Below, piece after piece: positions 8,083-15,571 of a stretch of 64,000 nt of DNA; within the stretch, counting starts at the first letter, position 1, and each line of letters opens with the position of its first letter. The position numbers and the translations under genes were made by a program. The stretch is taken from contig NZ_BJHV01000001.1 in NCBI RefSeq assembly GCF_005405925.1, positions 2,914,001-2,978,000 on the forward strand, given 5' to 3'. The notes beneath the pieces are model-generated. The model ran no database searches. It had not been told where the DNA came from and saw only the letters and a program-made list of their open reading frames with translations. The DNA comes from Streptomyces antimycoticus. GTDB lineage: Bacteria > Actinomycetota > Actinomycetes > Streptomycetales > Streptomycetaceae.

Positions 8083-9293
8083 GGGTGCGGGACCTCCGCG
8101 GGGCGTGCGGCCCAGGGGGCGCGCAGTTCCGAGTACAGGGCGAGGCGCTCGGCGCCGGCGGTGACCAGTCGGTCGATGCCGGTCACCACGCGCCGGTTGG
8201 CGGCTCGCGAGGTGGCGCCCGCACCGGGCTCGGTGCGCCAGGCGTCGGCGGGCAGCGGGACCGGTGCGGGGGCGGTGCGGACCGCCTCGACGACGCGCAT
8301 GAACGCGCCCGTGCGGTCCGGTGGGGCGAGCAGTTCGGTGCCGTCGCGCAGATGCGATACGAGGTTGTCCAGCAGATCGGTGCGCGCGTGGTCGGTGGTC
8401 TCGGGCGGCGCTCCGTCGCGTTCGACACGGACCCGGTCCAGCTTGTACCAGAAGGTGATCCGGCCCCGGTCGCCGTGGACGACGACGTACGGTTCACCGG
8501 GCTCCTCCGCGCACAGGGTGACGGCGGCGGCGACGGTGGTGCCGCGGCTGGTGTGGATCCGTACGCAGGAGGTGTCGTCCGACTCGATGGCGTTGGCCCG
8601 GTACAGCTCCAGCTCGATACCGGCCACGTCCTCGGCCCGGTCGGCGCCGCCGAGGTGCAGGGCGGTGGCGACGGCGTGGGCGAGGGGGTTGGTGAGGACG
8701 CCGTCGACGACGTCGCGGCCGTCGAGGGTGCGGTGTCCGGCCCAGGGGGCGCGGGCGTAGTAGTCCTCGTCGCGGACCCATGCCCCGGCCGCGCCGATGC
8801 CGCGGATCGCCCCTATGCGGCCGTCGGCGACGAGGTTCCGGATGGCGGGCAGGGCGTGGGAGCCGTGCGACTGGAAGCCGATCTGGCAGGCGGTTCCGTA
8901 GCCGCGCAGTCCGTCGCTCATCCGGACGAATTCGGCGTACGAGGGTGTGGGCGGCTTCTCCAGCAGAAGGTGCGCACCGCGTTCGGCGGCGGCGAGGGCG
9001 AGATCGGCGTGGGTGTGGATCGGGGTGCAGATGACGGCGATCCGGGCGCCGGTCCGGGCCACGAGTCCGGCCAGGTCGGCGGACTGCTCGGGCTCGCCGA
9101 GCCCGTCGCCCAGCTCCTTACGGGTGAGCGGCCGAAGTTCGCACACCCCGGCGAGCCGGACCGTCCCCTCGGCGGCCAGTCGGCGGATGTTGTCCAGATG
9201 CCAGCGCCCATGCCCTCGGGCGCCCGCGAGGACGACGGGTATCGGTTCCTCGGCCGGGGCTTCCCCTCGTCCCCGGGGGTGCGCCATGCCCAT
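8079..9293 (-). CDS. Gfo/Idh/MocA family oxidoreductase
   Basis: NAD(P)-dependent sugar or sugar-acid dehydrogenase of 404 residues. The N-terminal Rossmann domain begins at about 17 (PVVLAGARGHGRWH), and the family signature EKP is seen in LLLEKPPT. The C-terminal domain is the alpha/beta substrate-binding part typical of the family. The start at ATG 9293 is supported by AAGGAGG at 9301-9307 with 7-base spacing. It is preceded by the permease genes (63-base gap) and overlaps the DUF6807 gene by 4 bases, so it probably acts on the imported sugar. The exact substrate cannot be inferred. Confidence 0.88.
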   Translation of the reverse strand: MGMAHPRGRGEAPAEEPIPVVLAGARGHGRWHLDNIRRLAAEGTVRLAGVCELRPLTRKELGDGLGEPEQSADLAGLVARTGARIAVICTPIHTHADLALAAAERGAHLLLEKPPTPSYAEFVRMSDGLRGYGTACQIGFQSHGSHALPAIRNLVADGRIGAIRGIGAAGAWVRDEDYYARAPWAGHRTLDGRDVVDGVLTNPLAHAVATALHLGGADRAEDVAGIELELYRANAIESDDTSCVRIHTSRGTTVAAAVTLCAEEPGEPYVVVHGDRGRITFWYKLDRVRVERDGAPPETTDHARTDLLDNLVSHLRDGTELLAPPDRTGAFMRVVEAVRTAPAPVPLPADAWRTEPGAGATSRAANRRVVTGIDRLVTAGAERLALYSELRAPWAARPAEVPHP

Positions 9294-9356
9294 GCTCGGA
9301 CCTCCTTGTCCGCATACGTTGCGCCGCCGAATACGGTGTGCCGCCGACCGTTTCGG

Positions 9357-10256
9357 TCAGCCCTTGACCGCTCCCGCGCTGAAGCCGGTGATCAGCCATT
9401 TCTGGATGAAGGCGAAGACGATGACGACGGGCACCGCGGCGATCACCCCGCCCGCCGCGAGCGCGCCCAGGTCGACGCTGTCCGCGCCGATGAGGGTGTT
9501 GAGGCCGACCGGGATGGTCTGTTTGTCCTGGGAGCTGAGGAACATCAGCGCGAACAGGAAGTGGTTCCAGCTGTGCACGAAGGCGAAGGAGCCGACCGCG
9601 ATCAGCCCGGGGCGCAGCAGCGGCAGCACCACCGCGCAGAAGGCCCGGAAGCGGCCGCAGCCGTCGACCCACGCCTGTTCCTCGAGCGACACCGGCACGT
9701 TCTTGATGAAGCCGCTGATGAGGATGATCGACAGGGGGAGTTGGAAGACCGTCTCCGCGATGACCACGCTTCCCAGCGAGTTGATCATCTGCAGGTTCTT
9801 GAAGATCTCGAAGAGCGGCACCAGCATCAGCGCGCCCGGGATGAACTGCGAGGCCAGCAGCGCCAGCATGAAGCCCTTTTTGATCCGGAAGTCGAAGCGC
9901 GCGAGGGCGTAGCCGCCGGCCAGCGCGACCGCCGTCGTCATCACCAGCGAGGCGACGCCGACGATCATGCTGTTCTGGAAGAAGATCCCGAAGCTGCGCT
10001 CGTTCCACACCTTCTGGAAGTGCTCACCGGTGATCGGCCAGGGCACCAGCGCGTTCGAGCCCGCGGGGCGCAGCGCGAACAGCAGCATCCAGTAGAAGGG
10101 GACGAGGGTGAACAGCAGATACAGGCACAGCGGCAGATAGATCTGCCAGCGCGGTACGCCCTGGTCGAGCCCGCGCCGGCGGCTCCCGCGGGCGGCGGGC
10201 GGCGGGGTGGCCGCGGGGGCGGGCCGGGTGCCCTGCTCGGCGAGTGCGGCGGTCAC
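9357..10256 (-). CDS. Carbohydrate ABC transporter permease (MalG-like)
   Basis: Inner-membrane permease of 299 residues with about six membrane segments. The ATPase-docking EAA loop is visible as EEQAWVDGCGRFRAF followed by LPLLRPG. The start is GTG 10256, which overlaps the stop of the upstream permease (GTGA). The first 30 residues are Ala/Pro/Arg-rich and cytoplasmic. It forms the transmembrane channel with the MalF-like permease and takes substrate from the lipoprotein encoded three genes downstream. Confidence 0.95.
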   Translation of the reverse strand: MTAALAEQGTRPAPAATPPPAARGSRRRGLDQGVPRWQIYLPLCLYLLFTLVPFYWMLLFALRPAGSNALVPWPITGEHFQKVWNERSFGIFFQNSMIVGVASLVMTTAVALAGGYALARFDFRIKKGFMLALLASQFIPGALMLVPLFEIFKNLQMINSLGSVVIAETVFQLPLSIILISGFIKNVPVSLEEQAWVDGCGRFRAFCAVVLPLLRPGLIAVGSFAFVHSWNHFLFALMFLSSQDKQTIPVGLNTLIGADSVDLGALAAGGVIAAVPVVIVFAFIQKWLITGFSAGAVKG

Positions 10257-11179
10257 TTGGCGTCGCCTCCGAACTTGCTCAGGCGCAGATAGAGGATCGA
10301 GCAGAAGAGGAGGATCACGAAGGCGACGGTGGTCAGCGCGGAGGCGTAGCCGAAGTCATGGCCGTTGATCCCAGTGTTGGCGACGTACAGCGGAAGGGTG
10401 GTGGTCTGCCCGGCCGGTCCGCCGCCGGTGAGGGTGTAGAGCAGATCGACGTTGTTGAACTCCCAGACGCCGCGCAGCAGCGTGGAGAGGATGATCGCGT
10501 CCTTCAGATGCGGCAGGGTGATGTGGAAGAACCGCCGCGCCCGGCCCGCTCCGTCGACCGAGGCCGCCTCGTAGAGGTCCTGGGGGATGGACTGGAGGTC
10601 GGCGAGGATGAGGATCGCGAAGAACGGCACGCCGCGCCAGAGTTCGGCGACGACGGCGGCCCAGAAGACGGTGCCGGTGTCGGAGAGCACCGAGGTGCCG
10701 TAGCTGCCGATCCCGGCGTCCGCGAGATAGCGGCTGATGCCGGTCGAGGGGTTGTAGAGCAGCATCCAGATGGTGGTGGTCAGTACCCCGGACACGGCCC
10801 AGGGCGAGAAGACCAGGGCGCGGGCGAGGCCGCGCCCGAGGAAGGTCTGGTGGACCAGCAGGGCGAGCGCGAGGCCGAGCAGGAGCTGCAGCAGCACCTC
10901 GGTGACGACCCACTTGCCGCTGAAGACGAGCGTGTCCCAGAACTGCGGGTCGTCGGTGAGGATCCGGGTGAAGTTGTCGAAGCCCGCGTAGCCGTTCCGC
11001 CAGGGCTTGGTGACGTTGTAGTTCCGCAGGCTGTAGTAGAGGACGCTGAGCATCGGATAGGCGATGAAGCCCAGCATCAGCAGCCCGGCGGGGGCGATCA
11101 GCAGATACGGGAGGCGGCGGGCCGGTCCTCCGGTACGGCGCCGGGTGACCCGGGGCGGTTTCGCCACGGCGTCGGCCAT
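10253..11179 (-). CDS. Carbohydrate ABC transporter permease (MalF-like)
   Basis: Inner-membrane permease of 308 residues. It has a basic N-terminus, about six membrane segments and the EAA loop DLYEAASVDGAGRARRF followed by TLPHLKD. It is the first gene of the importer group, and the operator-like repeat at 11220-11244 lies about 40-65 bases before its ATG. It overlaps the second permease by 4 bases. The order permease-permease-oxidoreductase-DUF6807-binding protein is unusual in having the binding protein last. Confidence 0.95.
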   Translation of the reverse strand: MADAVAKPPRVTRRRTGGPARRLPYLLIAPAGLLMLGFIAYPMLSVLYYSLRNYNVTKPWRNGYAGFDNFTRILTDDPQFWDTLVFSGKWVVTEVLLQLLLGLALALLVHQTFLGRGLARALVFSPWAVSGVLTTTIWMLLYNPSTGISRYLADAGIGSYGTSVLSDTGTVFWAAVVAELWRGVPFFAILILADLQSIPQDLYEAASVDGAGRARRFFHITLPHLKDAIILSTLLRGVWEFNNVDLLYTLTGGGPAGQTTTLPLYVANTGINGHDFGYASALTTVAFVILLFCSILYLRLSKFGGDAK

Positions 11180-11219
11180 GACTGCTTCTCCGTTCTCGGA
11201 GTCGACGGGGTACGGGTCG

Positions 11220-11244
11220 GTGAAGCGCTTCCGTGAAGCGCTTA
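11220..11244 (-). promoter_or_regulatory. Tandem LacI-type operator-like sites
   Basis: The 11-base sequence GTGAAGCGCTT occurs twice, 13 bases apart (11220-11230 and 11233-11243). Each copy contains the perfect palindrome AAGCGCTT, and the first extends to GAAGCGCTTC. This matches the central-CG, A/T-flanked form of operators bound by LacI/GalR-family sugar regulators. It sits just upstream of the importer operon. No LacI-family gene is in the window; the GntR regulator at 14058-14786 belongs to another family. Confidence 0.6.
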
Positions 11245-11297
11245 CCGAATGTCGTTCGGTATCTCGATCAAAAAAATTTGGCGCCGAAGAGGAGGCG

Positions 11298-13079
11298 TCA
11301 ACCCGCGTAGGGTTCGGGCACCGCCCCGGGGCGGGCCAGGAAGCGGAAGTCGCAGCCGGTGTCGGCCTGGGTCATCTGCTCCTGGTAGAGCGCGCCGTAG
11401 CCGCGCTCGTAGCGGGGCGGCGGGGCCGTCCACCGCGCCCGGCGCCGCGCCAGTTCGGCGTCGTCCACCTCCAGCCGCAGCACCCGCGCCGCCACGTCGA
11501 GGGTGATCTGATCTCCGTCGCGGACGAGCGCGAGCGGGCCGCCCACATACGACTCGGGCGCGATGTGCAGCACACAGGCCCCGTAACTGGTGCCGCTCAT
11601 CCGGGCGTCGGAGATCCGCACCATGTCCCGCACCCCCTGCTTGAGCAGATGGTCGGGGATCGGCAGCATCCCGTACTCGGGCATGCCGGGGCCGCCGAGC
11701 GGACCGGCGTTGCGCAGCACCAGCACACTGTCCTCGGTGATGCCGAGGGCGGGGTCGTTGATGGTGGCCTGCATCGTCCTGTAGTCGTCGAAGACCACGG
11801 CGGGGCCGGTGTGCTCGAGCAGCCGGGGCTCGGCCGCGATGTGCTTGATGACCGCGCCGTCGGGGCACAGATTGCCGCGCAGCACCGCCACTCCGCCCTC
11901 CCCGGCCAGCGGGTGGTCGCGGGGCCGAATCACCTCGGGGTTGTGCACCAGGGCGCCGTCGAGCTGTTCGCGCAGTGTGGGGTGGGCGACGGTGGGGCGG
12001 TCCAGGTGCAGAACGTCCGTCAGCCGGGAGAGGAAGCCCGGGAGCCCGCCGGCGAAGTGGAAGTCCTCCATCAGATACCGGCCGCCGGGCCGCAGATCGG
12101 CGAGCACGGGGACGGTACGGGCGATGCGGTCGAAGTCGTCGAGGGTGAGCCGCACCCCGGACCGGCCCGCCATGGCGATCAGATGGATCACCGCGTTGGT
12201 GGAGCCGCCGAGGGCGAGCACGGTCGCGACCGCGTCCTCGTACGCCTCCCGGGTGAGGATCTCCGAGAGCCTGAGGTCCTGCCAGACCAGCTCGACCACG
12301 CGTAACCCGGAGGCGGCGGCCATCCGGTCGTGCCCGGAGTCCACGGCCGGGATGGACGAGGCGCCGGGCACGGTCACGCCCAGCGCCTCGGCGGCGGCCG
12401 TCAGCGTGGAGGCGGTGCCCATCGTCATGCAGTGGCCGGGCGAGCGGGCCAGCCCCCGCTCCAGCTCGGACAGCTCGCAGTCGCCGATCAGTCCGGCCCG
12501 CTTGTCGTCCCAGTACTTCCACATGTCGGTGCCCGAGCCCAGCACCTCATTGCGCCAGTGCCCCGGCAGCATCGGCCCGGCCGGGACGAAGACCGCCGGA
12601 AGGTCGGCGCTGGCCGCGCCCATCAGCAGCGCCGGGGTGGACTTGTCGCAGCCGCCCAGCAGCACGGCGCCGTCGACCGGATAGGAGCGGCAGAGCTCCT
12701 CGGTCTCCATGGCGAGCAGGTTGCGGTAGAGCATGGGGGTGGGCTTCTGGAAGGTCTCGGAGAGCGTGGAGACCGGGAATTCCAGGGGGAAGCCGCCCGC
12801 CTGCCAGACCCCGCGCTTGACCGCCTGGGCGCGGTCGCGCAGGTGCACATGGCAGGGGTTGATATCGCTCCAGGTGTTGAGGATCGCGATGACCGGCTTG
12901 CCCTGGTGCTCCTCGGGGAGATAGCCGAGCTGGCGGGTGCGGGCCCGGTGGCTGAAGGAGCGCAGGCCCTCGGTGCCGTACCACTGGTGGCTGCGCAGCT
13001 CCTCGGGGCGCTTGCGCGGTCTCGGCGGGGTGCCCGCATCGATGGGACGGGCGCTCATACCGACTCGCGGGGCGCTCAT
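11298..13079 (-). CDS. IlvD/Edd-family sugar-acid dehydratase
   Basis: Fe-S dehydratase of 593 residues, longer than classical dihydroxy-acid dehydratase by an N-terminal extension and similar in layout to L-arabinonate and D-xylonate dehydratases. Likely cluster and metal ligands are C76 (DINPCHVH), C144 with D145/K146 (LGGCDKSTPA) and the later Cys in GHCMTMGTAS. The opening RSHQWYGTEGLRSFSHRART also looks like the sugar-acid branch. ATG 13079 overlaps the stop of the upstream lyase (ATGA); ATG 13058 is an alternative. Coupling to a DapA-type lyase suggests that its product, a 2-keto-3-deoxy acid, is the lyase substrate. Branched-chain amino acid synthesis is unlikely in this setting. Confidence 0.82.
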   Translation of the reverse strand: MSAPRVGMSARPIDAGTPPRPRKRPEELRSHQWYGTEGLRSFSHRARTRQLGYLPEEHQGKPVIAILNTWSDINPCHVHLRDRAQAVKRGVWQAGGFPLEFPVSTLSETFQKPTPMLYRNLLAMETEELCRSYPVDGAVLLGGCDKSTPALLMGAASADLPAVFVPAGPMLPGHWRNEVLGSGTDMWKYWDDKRAGLIGDCELSELERGLARSPGHCMTMGTASTLTAAAEALGVTVPGASSIPAVDSGHDRMAAASGLRVVELVWQDLRLSEILTREAYEDAVATVLALGGSTNAVIHLIAMAGRSGVRLTLDDFDRIARTVPVLADLRPGGRYLMEDFHFAGGLPGFLSRLTDVLHLDRPTVAHPTLREQLDGALVHNPEVIRPRDHPLAGEGGVAVLRGNLCPDGAVIKHIAAEPRLLEHTGPAVVFDDYRTMQATINDPALGITEDSVLVLRNAGPLGGPGMPEYGMLPIPDHLLKQGVRDMVRISDARMSGTSYGACVLHIAPESYVGGPLALVRDGDQITLDVAARVLRLEVDDAELARRRARWTAPPPRYERGYGALYQEQMTQADTGCDFRFLARPGAVPEPYAG

Positions 13080-13978
13080 ACCGACCACCCCTCGACGATC
13101 GCGGCGACTTCCGCGCGCCTCGGCTCGGGCAGGGGCTTGCTCGGGGCACGGACATCGCGGCGACACAGACCCATCGCGGCCAGCGCCTCCTTGACGACCG
13201 TGACGTTGTTGGCGGACTGCCGCTCGGCTCTGAGGTCCTCGAACCGCCGGATCTGTTCCCACACCTTCATCGCGCCCGGATAGTCACCCGCGCGCAGCGC
13301 GCCCAGCATGTTGAGCGAGACGTTGGGGGCCACGTTGACCAGGCCCGAGGTGAAGCCGGTGGCGCCGACCGCCCAGTACGAGGGCGCGTACAGCTCGGCG
13401 AGCCCGGCGACCCAGACGAACCGGTCCAGCCCGGCGTCACGCGCCACGGCGGCGAAGCGGGTGGCGTCGTGGACCGCGTACTTGACCCCGATGACCTGGG
13501 GGCACTCCTCGCCGAGCCGGGCAATGGCCGCGCCCTCGATGAGCGGATTGCGCAGATACGGCACCACGCCCAGCTCGGGGACGGCCTCGGCGATGGTGCG
13601 GTGGTAGTCGATCCAGCCGTCCTGGGCGACGTAGGGATGCACCGGCTGATGGACCATCACCATGTCGGCCCCGGCCGCGCGGGCGTGGCGGGCGGCCTCG
13701 ACCGCGGTGGCCGCGTCATGGCCGACGCCGACGAGAACGGCGGCCCGCCCGGCGGCCTCCTCGACGGTCAGTTCGGTGACCAGCCGCCGCTCTTCGAGGG
13801 TGAGGGCGTAGAACTCCCCGGTGTTGCCGTTCGGGGTCACGGCCTTGACCCCGCCGTCGAGGAGCCGGCGCAGCAGGGCGCGGTAGGCGGCGCCGTCCAC
13901 GGCGCCGTCGGCGTCGTACGGAGTCACCGGGATCGCCACGACATCCGCGAGCGCCGTCCTCAGCGGTGAGTAGTCCAT
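13076..13978 (-). CDS. DapA-family lyase/aldolase (sugar-acid module)
   Basis: Class I aldolase-type barrel of 300 residues related to dihydrodipicolinate synthase. The Schiff-base Lys is K166 (VIGVKYA), the catalytic Tyr is Y141 (VPYLRNP), and the substrate carboxylate loop is GNTGE (51-55). ATG 13978 was chosen over a much longer frame because AAAGGG precedes it and the upstream part is low-complexity sequence overlapping the GntR gene. It overlaps the IlvD-type dehydratase by 4 bases. It probably cleaves or dehydrates a 2-keto-3-deoxy sugar acid; dihydrodipicolinate synthesis is unlikely given the partner gene. Confidence 0.85.
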   Translation of the reverse strand: MDYSPLRTALADVVAIPVTPYDADGAVDGAAYRALLRRLLDGGVKAVTPNGNTGEFYALTLEERRLVTELTVEEAAGRAAVLVGVGHDAATAVEAARHARAAGADMVMVHQPVHPYVAQDGWIDYHRTIAEAVPELGVVPYLRNPLIEGAAIARLGEECPQVIGVKYAVHDATRFAAVARDAGLDRFVWVAGLAELYAPSYWAVGATGFTSGLVNVAPNVSLNMLGALRAGDYPGAMKVWEQIRRFEDLRAERQSANNVTVVKEALAAMGLCRRDVRAPSKPLPEPRRAEVAAIVEGWSV

Positions 13979-14057
13979 ACGAACCCTTTCTCTCGATGTT
14001 CGGCATCGGGCGAGCTGTTCGGATGGTGCTGGGGTCGGCGACCGGGGCCGCCGGGCG

Positions 14058-14786
14058 CTACTCCCGGTCCGGGGACTCCCCGCCGGGGGACTCCACGCCG
14101 GAGGACTCCACGCCGGAGGACTCCACGCCGGGGAGCTCCCCGTCCGGAGACTCCCGGTCCGGGAAGGCGCGCCGGACGAAGGAGGCGATGTGGTCGTGCA
14201 GGGCGCGGCCCGCCCCGTCGGCGTCGCCGTCGAGCGCGCGGGCCAGGATCTCCCGGTGCTCAAGCGCCTCCTGCTCCCAGGAGGGCACCGCCTGCCAGGC
14301 GACGGCGGACACCAGCGCGGCCTGGTCCCGCAGTTCGTCGAGCATCCGGGTCAGCAGGGGGTTGCCGCAGGGCAGATAGAGCGCCCGGTGGAAGTCGCGG
14401 TTGGCCAGCGACCGCCCGGCCGGATCGTCGGCCGCGTCCGACCGCTCCAGCGCGGCACCGGCGGCCTCCAGTTCGGCCCGCGCGGTGACGGTCCGGCGCA
14501 GCGCCTCGGGCTCCAGGAGCAGCCGCACATCGTAGACGGCGTGCGCCATCGCGGTGTCGACGGTCCTGACGGTGGCCCCCTTGTACTCGCTCATCACCAC
14601 GAGCCCCCGCCCCGCGAGAGTCTTGAGCGCCTCCCTTACGGGCGTCTTGGAGACCCCGAACTGCGCGGCCAACTCGGCCTCCACCAGCGCCTGTCCGGGG
14701 CGCAGCCGCCCGGTGAGGATCGCGTGCTTGACCGCCTCCTGCACGTACTGGGTGCGGGAGGGGATCGGGCTCGGGGCGATGTCCAT
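14058..14786 (-). CDS. GntR/FadR-family (FCD) transcriptional regulator
   Basis: A 242-residue repressor-type protein. The winged helix at about 10-75 includes GRLRPGQALVEAELAAQFGV and SKTPVREALK; the FCD ligand-binding domain at about 80-210 carries the metal-ligand pattern with RDFHRALY and later His residues. The tail after about 212 is a repetitive Glu/Ser/Gly/Pro stretch encoded by 15-base tandem repeats and lies outside the domain. It is read 79 bases ahead of the lyase gene and may share a transcript with it. FCD regulators usually respond to small acids such as uronates and hexonates, which fits the region. A palindrome at 14816-14825 lies just upstream. Confidence 0.9.
   Translation of the reverse strand: MDIAPSPIPSRTQYVQEAVKHAILTGRLRPGQALVEAELAAQFGVSKTPVREALKTLAGRGLVVMSEYKGATVRTVDTAMAHAVYDVRLLLEPEALRRTVTARAELEAAGAALERSDAADDPAGRSLANRDFHRALYLPCGNPLLTRMLDELRDQAALVSAVAWQAVPSWEQEALEHREILARALDGDADGAGRALHDHIASFVRRAFPDRESPDGELPGVESSGVESSGVESPGGESPDRE
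14071..14160. repeat. Six 15-bp tandem repeats in the GntR 3' end
   Basis: Six consecutive 15-base units of the form GAGGACTCCACGCCG. Units 3 and 4 are identical and the others differ by a few bases. They keep the reading frame and encode the Gly-Val-Glu-Ser-type tail of the regulator. Such units may change copy number by slippage. Confidence 0.85.
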
Positions 14787-14815
14787 GGCTGCTCTCAGAT
14801 CTCACATAGCGCGTC

Positions 14816-14825
14816 TCATATATGA
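14816..14825. promoter_or_regulatory. Palindrome upstream of the GntR gene
   Basis: TCATATATGA is a perfect 10-base palindrome in an A/T-rich patch 30-40 bases before the GntR start. It is a plausible autoregulatory operator; GATGTCC and the start codon follow directly on the minus strand. Confidence 0.4.
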
Positions 14826-14946
14826 CGTATGAAGTACGACGCGATGAAGTTAGGGCGGCCCCAGAGGTTCGTCAACGGTTCCGGCAGAAATTCGCACACG
14901 GCGGGCAATCGCCCGCACACGCCCCGCGACTCGCCGCCGACGCCGC

Positions 14947-14952
14947 TAGCGT
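14947..14952 (+). promoter_or_regulatory. -10 element for a leaderless transcript
   Basis: TAGCGT ends 7 bases before the ATG at 14960, the usual spacing for leaderless mRNAs in Streptomyces. No Shine-Dalgarno sequence precedes the start, which supports this reading. No clear -35 element is seen. Confidence 0.5.
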
Positions 14953-14959
14953 GGCCCGG

Positions 14960-15571
14960 ATGAGGGTGGGTTCCGCGACGACGCGGCTGATCGTGCTGCG
15001 CGGCAACTCCGCGTCCGGCAAGTCCTCCGTCGCCGCCGAGCTGCGCGCCCGCTACGGACGCGGCCTCGCGCTGGTGGGCCAGGACAATCTGCGCCGGGTG
15101 GTGCTGCGGGAGCGGGACACCCCGGACGCGGCGAACATCGGCCTCATCGACACCGTGGCCCGCTATGCCCTCGACCACGGCTTCCACGTCGTCGTCGAGG
15201 GCATCCTCTGCGCCGCGCACTACGGCCCGATGCTGGACGCCCTGCGCCGCGACCACCTGGGCCGTACCCACGGCTACTACCTCGACGTCCCGTTCGCCGA
15301 GACGCTGCGGCGGCATGCCACGAAGCCGCAGGCGGACGAGTACGGCGAGCCGGAGATGCGCGGCTGGTACCGGCCGCTTGAACTGCTGCCGGGCGGGGGC
15401 GAGACGGTGATCCCGGCGACGAGCGCGCTGGCCGGGACGGTGGAACGGGTGATGCGGGACGCGGGGTGGGCGGCGCCGCCCGAGACCGACGGCGCCGAGG
15501 TCCGAGGACCGTCTGCCGCCCCTAGGCGCGCTCGGGCGCCTCGGCTTCCGCCGGGCGAGGGCGGCCGGTGA
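14960..15571 (+). CDS. Small P-loop kinase (AAA_33 type)
   Basis: A 203-residue ATP-binding protein with Walker A GNSASGKSS near residue 15. The rest resembles small kinases acting on metabolites or antibiotics (chloramphenicol-phosphotransferase or gluconate-kinase-like fold). ATG 14960 was chosen because TAGCGT lies at leaderless spacing and the Walker A motif then falls at the normal position; an upstream in-frame ATG at 14822 would add 46 non-conserved residues. The last 16 codons overlap the 3' end of the converging MFS gene. The substrate is unknown. Confidence 0.82.
   Translation: MRVGSATTRLIVLRGNSASGKSSVAAELRARYGRGLALVGQDNLRRVVLRERDTPDAANIGLIDTVARYALDHGFHVVVEGILCAAHYGPMLDALRRDHLGRTHGYYLDVPFAETLRRHATKPQADEYGEPEMRGWYRPLELLPGGGETVIPATSALAGTVERVMRDAGWAAPPETDGAEVRGPSAAPRRARAPRLPPGEGGR

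Noticed and set aside
8076..10292. 738-codon plus-strand open frame
   Set aside because: Antisense to the oxidoreductase and permease genes, with no recognisable domain.
11298..13079. Biosynthetic dihydroxy-acid dehydratase (ilvD) call
   Set aside because: Operon partners are sugar-acid genes and the N-terminal sequence fits the sugar-acid branch; no branched-chain amino acid genes are nearby.
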